Below are positions 26,995 to 32,428 of a DNA stretch of 32,428 nt, piece after piece. How positions within the stretch are numbered: position 1 is the first letter of the stretch; each line of letters starts with the position of its first letter. The DNA is taken from NCBI GenBank assembly GCA_903847485.1, contig CAINDV010000661.1, forward strand, positions 1-32,428. The letters run 5' to 3'. The DNA is from an uncultured Verrucomicrobiota bacterium. GTDB taxonomy: Bacteria; Verrucomicrobiota; Verrucomicrobiia; Limisphaerales; JAJXZI01. The position numbers were made by a program, and so were the translations under genes. Under the pieces are notes generated by a model. That model was not told the DNA's origin and did not search any database. It saw only the letters and a list, made by a program, of their open reading frames with translations.

Positions 26995-27657
26995 ATGGCT
27001 GACGAGACCAAAGATACGGCGGCTCATCCCGCCACAGCGCCGAAAAAGGACGCCCCCAAGAAGCAACCCAAGCAGAACGCCACTGCTGGGGGAGAGAAGA
27101 CTGACAAGGCTTCCAAACCCGAGAAGGCGGCCAAGCCGGAGGGCGACGGAGTTGCGCCGGACGGCAAAGCTCCGAAAAAATCCGCCGCCGCCGCGGAGGT
27201 ACCCAAGCCTGTAGTTGAGGGGCCGGTGGCAGGCACCGCGCCGACCGCCGACGAGTTGCTGGGCGATGATTCGGCTTCCAAGAAGATCGTCAAGATCAAG
27301 GGTGCCAAGAACATTCAGGTCGGCATCGCCAACATTGTGGCCACCTTCAACAACACCCAGGTCAGCATCAGCGACATGCAAGGGAATGTGATTGGTTGGT
27401 CCAGCGCCGGCCGGGTTGGCTTCAAGGGATCTCGCAAGAGCACGGCCTATGCGGCTCAGCAGGTCGCTCAGGACGCCGCCCGTCAAGCCATGTCGCACGG
27501 CTTGAGGGAAGTTGAAGTGCGGGTCAAGGGTCCCGGTTCCGGCCGTGAATCGGCGATTCGTGCCCTCCAGGCCATTGGCCTTGAAATCAACACCATAAAA
27601 GACATTACGCCGGTGCCGCATAATGGCTGTCGTCCGCGCAAGAAGCGCCGCGTCTGA
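26995..27657 (+). CDS. rpsK: 30S ribosomal protein S11 (uS11) with long N-terminal extension
   Basis: A 220-residue protein; the family is normally about 129. The S11 core begins near residue 105 with [20 protein letters not shown], followed by [40 protein letters not shown] and the invariant [15 protein letters not shown]. The first 92 or so extra residues are Lys/Ala/Pro/Gly-rich with no cysteine, resembling an intrinsically disordered basic tail. ATG at 26995 lies 8 nt after rpsM and no internal ATG occurs before the core, so the extension is likely translated. S11 lies on the 30S platform near the mRNA exit. Confidence 0.96.
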   Translation: MADETKDTAAHPATAPKKDAPKKQPKQNATAGGEKTDKASKPEKAAKPEGDGVAPDGKAPKKSAAAAEVPKPVVEGPVAGTAPTADELLGDDSASKKIVKIKGAKNIQVGIANIVATFNNTQVSISDMQGNVIGWSSAGRVGFKGSRKSTAYAAQQVAQDAARQAMSHGLREVEVRVKGPGSGRESAIRALQAIGLEINTIKDITPVPHNGCRPRKKRRV

Positions 27658-27685
27658 TCCGCACTTAGAACTATTTACATCACGT

Positions 27686-28294
27686 ATGGCACGTTATACT
27701 GGTCCTCGCGTCCGCATCAGTCGCCGCTTTGGGGTTCCGATCTTTGGCCCTTCCAAGTATTTGGAGCGGCGCAACTTTCCGCCTGGCGTTCACGGTCCTA
27801 AGAGCCGCCGCAAGCAGACGGAATACGGTCTTGGCCTGATTGAAAAGCAAAAGCTCCGTTATTACTACGGACTGATGGAACGTCAGTTCCGGAATGTTTA
27901 CGAGCGCGCATTGCGTCGCCGTGGCGTCACCGGAGAGCACATGCTTCAGATGCTCGAGACGCGGCTCGACAACGTCGTCTTCCATCTTGGATTCGCCAAT
28001 TCCCGGGCCGGTGCCCGGCAGATGGTTTGTCATGGCCATATCCGGGTCAACGGCCGCAAGGTCAATATCCCCTCTTACACCCTTAAGGTGAACGATGCGG
28101 TGGACGTCAAAAACAACAATGTTTCGCGTCAACTCGCGACCAAGGGTTTAGAAAGCTCAACCAGCCGCGCCGTGCCCGACTGGCTCTCTCTTAACAAGGA
28201 CGAGTTCAAGGGGGTCGTCATGCGGATCCCGACTCGCGACGAGATCCAGCCGATTGCCAACGAGCAGACCGTAGTCGAATTTTACTCCCGCTAA
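27686..28294 (+). CDS. rpsD: 30S ribosomal protein S4 (uS4)
   Basis: A 202-residue primary 16S-binding protein, needed for assembly and mRNA-entry helicase activity; in E. coli it also represses the alpha operon. It shows MARYTGPRVRISRRFGVPIF, RRNFPPGVHGPKSRRKQTEY and the S4 RNA-binding domain RLDNVVFHLGFANSRAGARQ with GHIRVNGRKVNIPSY. The N-terminal part lacks the CxxC zinc motif. ATG at 27686 was chosen over an upstream in-frame ATG that overlaps rpsK. A 103-nt gap to rpoA follows, with only a weak CCCC/GGGG hairpin at 28306-28319. Confidence 0.97.
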   Translation: MARYTGPRVRISRRFGVPIFGPSKYLERRNFPPGVHGPKSRRKQTEYGLGLIEKQKLRYYYGLMERQFRNVYERALRRRGVTGEHMLQMLETRLDNVVFHLGFANSRAGARQMVCHGHIRVNGRKVNIPSYTLKVNDAVDVKNNNVSRQLATKGLESSTSRAVPDWLSLNKDEFKGVVMRIPTRDEIQPIANEQTVVEFYSR

Positions 28295-28397
28295 AACTAC
28301 CGGCACCCCGCTGTTGGGGAGCCAAAAGCAATTATACGGACTGTCGCCGCTGCGGGAAATTGGCGGTCAGTCAGATTACAATTGCAGAAAGAAAAAC

Positions 28398-29423
28398 ATG
28401 CCAGTACGTCTGGGAAGATTTGAGATACCGAAGCGCTTGGCCAAAGACGAGTCCAGCGCCACCTCCACCTACGCCAAATTCGTTGCCGAACCCTTTGAGA
28501 CCGGCTACGGCCACACCGTCGGCAACTCGCTTCGCCGGGTACTGCTCTCTTCGCTTGAGGGGGCGGGCATCACCTCGGTGAGGATTGATACCGCGATGCA
28601 CGAATTCGCCACCATTGATGGGGTGGTGGAAGATGCGACCGACATCGTCCTCAATCTGAAAAAGGTCAAGTTTAAGGCGCACAGCCGCGACGCGCAGACC
28701 CTGCTTCTGTCCGTGAACAAGGAAGGGGCGGTTACGGCCGCTGACATCCAGGTCAACCAGAACCTCGAACTCGTCAACCCCACGCAGCACATTTGCACCT
28801 TGGACAAGAAAAAGAAGTTCGATATGGAACTCGAGGTCCGGGTCGGGCGCGGGTTCTGCCCGGGCGACGAAAACAAGAAGCCCGGCCAGCCCATTGGCGT
28901 CATTGCCGTTGACACGCTTTTTTCGCCGGTCAGCCGCGTCCGTTACAATGTCGAGGCGGCCCGTGTCGGCAACAAAACCGACTATGATAAGCTGATCCTC
29001 GAGCTGTGGACCGATGGTCGTATCACGCCAGAAGATGCGTTGACCCAAGCCTCCGCCATTTTGCAGCACCACCTGGATGTCTTTGTCGGCTACGACAAGG
29101 ATGCCGTCGAGTTCGAGGAAGTCGTGGACAAGCAAGATGAAGAGAAGGCGAAGCTCAAGAGGCTTCTCGAGATGAGCGTCAACGAGATTGAGTTGAGCGT
29201 CCGCGCCGCCAACTGCCTCAACAATGCCAACATCACCACTGTCGGCCAGTTGGCTATGAAGTCCGAGCAGGAGATGCTCAAATATCGCAACTTCGGCAAG
29301 AAGTCGCTTAATGAAATCAAAGACAAGCTCACGGCGTTGAAACTCGTGCTGGGCATGACCTTTGAACCAGGAATGATTGAAGCGCCTGCCCCGAAGGAAG
29401 AGCCGCAACCGGCTGCGGAATAG
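28398..29423 (+). CDS. rpoA: DNA-directed RNA polymerase subunit alpha
   Basis: A 341-residue RNA polymerase assembly platform and activator target. The N-terminal dimerisation domain (to about residue 235) has FETGYGHTVGNSLRRVLLSS and LFSPVSRVRYNVEAARVGNK. An acidic linker with DKQDEEKAKL follows. The C-terminal domain (about 256-320) contains ELSVRAANCLNNANITTVGQ, with Arg269 equal to E. coli Arg265, the UP-element contact. LKYRNFGKKSLNEIKDKL then follows. A Pro/Glu/Ala tail ends the protein. ATG at 28398 was preferred; the upstream part of the frame is unlike any RpoA. Confidence 0.98.
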   Translation: MPVRLGRFEIPKRLAKDESSATSTYAKFVAEPFETGYGHTVGNSLRRVLLSSLEGAGITSVRIDTAMHEFATIDGVVEDATDIVLNLKKVKFKAHSRDAQTLLLSVNKEGAVTAADIQVNQNLELVNPTQHICTLDKKKKFDMELEVRVGRGFCPGDENKKPGQPIGVIAVDTLFSPVSRVRYNVEAARVGNKTDYDKLILELWTDGRITPEDALTQASAILQHHLDVFVGYDKDAVEFEEVVDKQDEEKAKLKRLLEMSVNEIELSVRAANCLNNANITTVGQLAMKSEQEMLKYRNFGKKSLNEIKDKLTALKLVLGMTFEPGMIEAPAPKEEPQPAAE

Positions 29424-29438
29424 TCAGGGTTTTGGTTT

Positions 29439-29927
29439 ATGAGACACCTTAAGCGAACTGCCAAACTGGGCCGCACTGGCCAGCATCGTAATGCGATGCT
29501 CGCCAACCTCGTGTCCAGCCTCATCCTTCACAAGCGCGTCACCACCACCCTCGCCAAGGCGAAGGCGGCCCGGTCTGTCGCCGAGAAGATGGTCACCCTG
29601 GGCAAGAAAGGGACGATCCACGCCCGACGCCTCGCTAACGCCAGGTTGCGCACTCACGGCCCAGGCAACACCCTGCGCAAGGCAGAGCGCAAGGTGTGGC
29701 GCTTGGAAAAGGACGTTATCCGCATCCTGTTCGAGGAGATCGCGCCGAGCTATAAGGAACGGCGTGGCGGTTACACCCGCATCGTCAAGTTGAACCAGCG
29801 TCAGGGCGACGCCGCTAAGATCGCTATTTTGGAATGGGTGGATTTTCAGTCTGCGGCTCCGATTACCCCGGAAGCCAAGCCTGCGGAAGGGGCCAAGCCC
29901 GCTGACACCAAAGGCGAGTCCACGTAA
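29439..29927 (+). CDS. rplQ: 50S ribosomal protein L17 (bL17)
   Basis: A 162-residue protein at the bottom of the 50S tunnel exit. It shows MRHLKRTAKLGRTGQHRNAM, LVSSLILHKRVTTTLAKAKA and RRGGYTRIVKLNQRQGDAAK, typical of L17. The core ends near residue 135. The last 22 residues are a Pro/Ala/Lys/Glu-rich tail, like those on several other ribosomal proteins here. It is the last gene of the cluster, 15 nt after rpoA. Confidence 0.97.
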   Translation: MRHLKRTAKLGRTGQHRNAMLANLVSSLILHKRVTTTLAKAKAARSVAEKMVTLGKKGTIHARRLANARLRTHGPGNTLRKAERKVWRLEKDVIRILFEEIAPSYKERRGGYTRIVKLNQRQGDAAKIAILEWVDFQSAAPITPEAKPAEGAKPADTKGEST

Positions 29928-29952
29928 GGTACTTCGTCCCCAACACCGGTTG

Positions 29953-29973
29953 TGCACCCATAAGAAGGGTGCA
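29953..29973 (+). terminator. Hairpin after rplQ, possible end of the cluster
   Basis: TGCACCC (29953-29959) pairs perfectly with GGGTGCA (29967-29973), a 7-bp stem with a 7-nt loop, beginning 26 nt after the rplQ stop. It lacks a T run, so if it terminates the operon it is not of the classical type. It also lies just before the ATG of the decayed repeat gene (29978). Confidence 0.35.
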
Positions 29974-29977
29974 GCAG

Positions 29978-32224
29978 ATGCAATTCGGACGCCATACCTA
30001 CCGCGCGATCAGGCGCATCCTCGCTGGGTCGTTGGTCCTAAGCTGGGCAATTTGCACGGCTGCTTCCGCCAACGGGTAGTGGACCATGCAGTGACTCAAA
30101 TCTTTTGGTTTCCCCGACCAGTCGGGTAGCAGCGTTGACGCGCCTCTTATCTAAGGCACCGACGGGGCGTTCTACGGCACGGTGGGCAACGCGGTGTTTA
30201 GGCTTAGCAACAGTGGCACCGCCTACGCTCGGCTACGCACGTTTGGCGCTCCAGGAGATGGAGCGCAGCCCTCAGACGGCCCCTTGCTGCAAGGGAGCGA
30301 CGGCATGCTCTACGGCACAACCACAGGGGGCGGAGCCCAGACTAATGGCACTGTGTTCAGTGCTAGCAACGGACGGCACTCGTTATGTGGTCATCCACAA
30401 CTTCGGATATCCTGGACTTGACGGGTGCCATCCTGAAGCCGGGCTAGTACAAGGCACCGACGGTGCCTTGTATGGCACAACTAGGGAAGGCGGGACCCAT
30501 GGCACTGGCTTCGGCGGCAGCGGCACCGTGTTCAAAGTGAGCACCAATGGGACTGGATACTTGGTTCTGCACACCTTCACAGGTGTCGGCGGAGACGGGA
30601 GTTCTCCTCAAGCCGGCCTGATCCAGGGCGCTGACGGCATGCTCTGCGGCACGACTTGGGGTGGCGGGGTTGGCTACGAGGGAACGGTATTCAAAATCGG
30701 CACTGATGGTAATGCTTTTGCAGTGCTTTACAGCTTCGGTACCGGCCAGAGTTGGGATGGCGGTATTCCAAGGTCCACACTTCTGCAGCTTAGCGACGGT
30801 ATGTTGTACGGCACTACTGAGTCTTTGGGAACTAATGGATGGGGCACGGTATTTAAGCTGGGAACAAACGGCTTGGGTTACACTCACGTCTACGACTTCG
30901 ACACTGAGAATGGGGACGGTTATTATCCCGCTTCTGGACTGGTACATGGGCTTGATGGAGCGCTCTATGGTGTGACGCCCAGAGGCGGCCTCTTCGATTG
31001 GGGCACCGTTTTCAAAGTTGGAACAAATGGAATAGGCTTTAGCGTGGTTTGGGATTTCAATGGCTTCGACAACATTGGTGTCACTCCTGCTCGCGGCTTG
31101 ATGCAAGGTCGTGACGGGGCCCTTTACGGCGCGACGTACAGCGGTGGGACCTACAACAATGGCTCGGTGTTCCGGCTGAATGGCGATGGTAATGGCTGCA
31201 ATGTGTCCTACAGTTTCAGTTACGCCGGGGGCGACGGCGGCCACCCACTCTCACCCCTGCTAGGCCACGATGGATCGCTCTACGGTTCGACCGGGTTGGG
31301 CGGCGCAAGCAACAGCGGCACGATTTTCAAAATGAGCACCAGCGGCAGCGGCCAGACCGCGCTCCACGATTTCGCAGCAGAATTGACGCAGGGTAGGGAC
31401 GGCGCATTGTACGGTCCAGGAAACGTCGGGACCCACTGGAGTGCTGGACAATTCAGCAAGCTGCTCAAACTGAGCACGAACGGCACCGATTGCACCGTGC
31501 TCCACACCATGACCACGAACGACGGATCGCAGACCTCATTCCCGTTAATGCAACACAGCGACGGGATGCTCTACGGTGCGACCCTCGATGGCGGGAGTAA
31601 CGACGCTGGTACTGTGTTCCAACTCGCCACCGACGTTACCAGCTACACAATACTCCATAGCTTTCGCACGAACAAAACCAACGGACGCTATCCTGAGGAT
31701 CTGCTACAGGGTCGTGATGGTCAATTGTACGGCACGACTTCCCAAGGTGGCAGCAATGGTGCTGGAACTATCTTCAAAGTGCGCCCTGACGGTTACACTC
31801 AAATTTACAGCTTCGACAAGACTGGCGTGAACGCTGGTCCACCATACGGTCGGCTGTCACAAGGCCACGACGGGGGACTCTACGGCACGACCTTATACGG
31901 TGGTACCAACCGCACCGGCGCGGTCTTCCGGTAAGGCACGAACGGTTCTGACTTCAGGCTCATCTACACTTTCGCGACCAACGGCTCCTGGTGGAGCGTA
32001 AACCCAAACGGTGCGCTATTGCAGGGTGGTGATGGTGCGCTTTATGGCACCACGGCATCAGGAGGGCCGGGGGACGGCACACACGGCAACGGTACGGTGT
32101 ACAGGATTACGACCAACGGGACAGCGTACACCACACTCCACACTTTCAATGCCAGCCTCGGAGACGGGTCGACGCCTAACGCTGGACTGGCTCAGGGGAA
32201 CGACGGCGCGTTGTACGGTTCCAG
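29978..32224 (+). pseudogene. Decayed secreted tandem-repeat protein gene (Gloeo/Verruco repeat type)
   Basis: ATG at 29978 begins a 33-residue signal-peptide-like sequence: basic RAIRRIL, hydrophobic AGSLVLSWAI, then a TAASA cleavage site. It stops at TAG (30077). The same frame continues with TGA (30092) and TAA (30152, where the repeat pattern expects Gln), shows repeats, then shifts near 30360 where one extra base fits. The next frame holds a long repeat ORF to a TAA at 31932, after which repeats resume in frame until about 32224, where the repeat breaks off at an IS256-type end. The pattern resembles the repeat described from Verrucomicrobia and Gloeobacter (TIGR03803), usually on exported proteins. 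The function of the intact protein is unknown. Confidence 0.8.
30155..32220 (+). repeat. About 14 coding tandem repeats of roughly 157 bp
   Basis: The translated unit is about 52 residues, with a core like QGxDGxLYGTTxxGGxxxxGTVFKxxTxGxxYxxLHxF. Core anchors begin near 30155, 30293, 30451, 30628, 30788, 30949, 31108, 31263, 31391, 31554, 31710, 31862, 32025 and 32197. Units are diverged from each other at DNA level, so the array is old. The pattern suggests a beta-propeller or beta-solenoid-like surface, which is a guess. The last unit is cut after LYG. Confidence 0.85.
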
Positions 32225-32428
32225 AGAAATGTCCAGAAGTTGTGGATGGCGGGGTGGAAGTGCATCCCAAGGGTAACATTGGTTTAGGCGGCTTTGGCCT
32301 TGGGGATCAGTTCGACGCCATCGACAAACTGCACGCCCGCGATCACGCGGGCCAGTAACTCATATCCATTGAGGCGACGCCAGTGTTTTTCGGCCACGCG
32401 CGCCAATTGAAACACCATCGCCAGCGTC
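32225..32428 (-). mobile_element. End of an IS256-family insertion sequence (partial)
   Basis: From about 32225 the repeat reading is lost. A sequence read inward from the edge, GAGAAATGTCCAGAAGTTGT (about 32226-32245), resembles terminal inverted repeats of IS256-family elements. It is followed by the minus-strand transposase C-terminus. The other end lies outside the window, so the exact boundary and target duplication cannot be seen. Confidence 0.7.
32284..32428 (-). CDS. IS256-family (mutator type) transposase, C-terminal fragment
   Basis: Minus-strand reading enters from the right edge of the window and gives 47 residues ending in TAA: TLAMVFQLARVAEKHWRR, then LNGYELLARVIAGVQFVDGV and ELIPKAKAA. 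The block LxxxAEKxWRRLNGxELLxxVIxGVxFxDG is typical of the end of IS256/mutator transposases, DDE enzymes that cut and paste the element. The catalytic residues lie outside the window. The 59 bases between its stop and the presumed element end are non-coding. Confidence 0.8.
   Translation of the reverse strand, partial: TLAMVFQLARVAEKHWRRLNGYELLARVIAGVQFVDGVELIPKAKAA

Noticed and set aside
28306-28319. CCCC/GGGG hairpin before rpoA as an S4 operator or terminator
   Set aside because: Too short and without a T run; no support for a specific role.
30155-32220. CRISPR-like or satellite repeat array
   Set aside because: The spacing is regular only at protein level; units are about 157 bp, diverged, and keep a coding pattern.
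32011-32358. Small plus-strand ORFs over the IS boundary (for example 32011-32358)
   Set aside because: They are chimeras of the decayed repeat gene and the reverse of the transposase, not genes.

Overview
This window holds almost the whole transcription and translation core of a bacterium as one plus-strand gene cluster (about positions 26-29927), followed by a decayed accessory gene and the edge of an insertion sequence. The best guess is Verrucomicrobiota, possibly the Pedosphaera/Limisphaera side. Reasons: a moderately GC-rich sequence; ribosomal proteins with long Ala/Lys/Pro tails (S11, S5, L3, L10, L17); few Shine-Dalgarno sequences; and a tandem-repeat gene that I recognise as the 'Gloeo/Verruco' repeat type, known mainly from Verrucomicrobia and Gloeobacter. 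No 16S is present, so the placement is an inference.

Layout. 26-115: tRNA-Ser(UGA), only 9 nt before secE. 125-3249: secE, nusG, rplK, rplA, rplJ, rplL. 3463-11530: rpoB, rpoC. A promoter-like site and a leader hairpin then precede the str genes rpsL, rpsG and fusA (11632-14773), with an intrinsic terminator between rpsG and fusA. 14803-25439: the S10 and spc genes run without a break (rpsJ rplC rplD rplW rplB rpsS rplV rpsC rplP rpmC rpsQ rplN rplX rplE rpsN rpsH rplF rplR rpsE rplO secY). 25490-29927: map, a divergent infA, rpmJ, rpsM, rpsK, rpsD, rpoA, rplQ. Absent from their common places are tuf (after fusA), rpmD (between rpsE and rplO) and adk (between secY and map).

The products work together: the RNA polymerase core (alpha, beta, beta'), NusG and the ribosome couple transcription to translation; EF-G and IF-1 drive elongation and initiation; SecY and SecE form the translocon; Map trims the initiator methionine.

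29928-32428: a signal-peptide-bearing gene with about 14 copies of a roughly 52-residue repeat. It is broken by four in-frame stops and a frameshift, and then cut by an element whose visible end encodes the C-terminus of an IS256-family transposase on the minus strand.

The most striking observation is an in-frame TAG in rplN (20326-20328). It lies just before 12 codons that still spell the conserved uL14 C-terminus ([12 protein letters not shown]) and end in TGA. This could be a sequencing error, a nonsense mutation, or programmed readthrough. Other points worth attention are two very stable hairpins flanking rplL, the terminator before fusA, general Shine-Dalgarno poverty with recurrent AATTTT before start codons, and the atypical IF-1.
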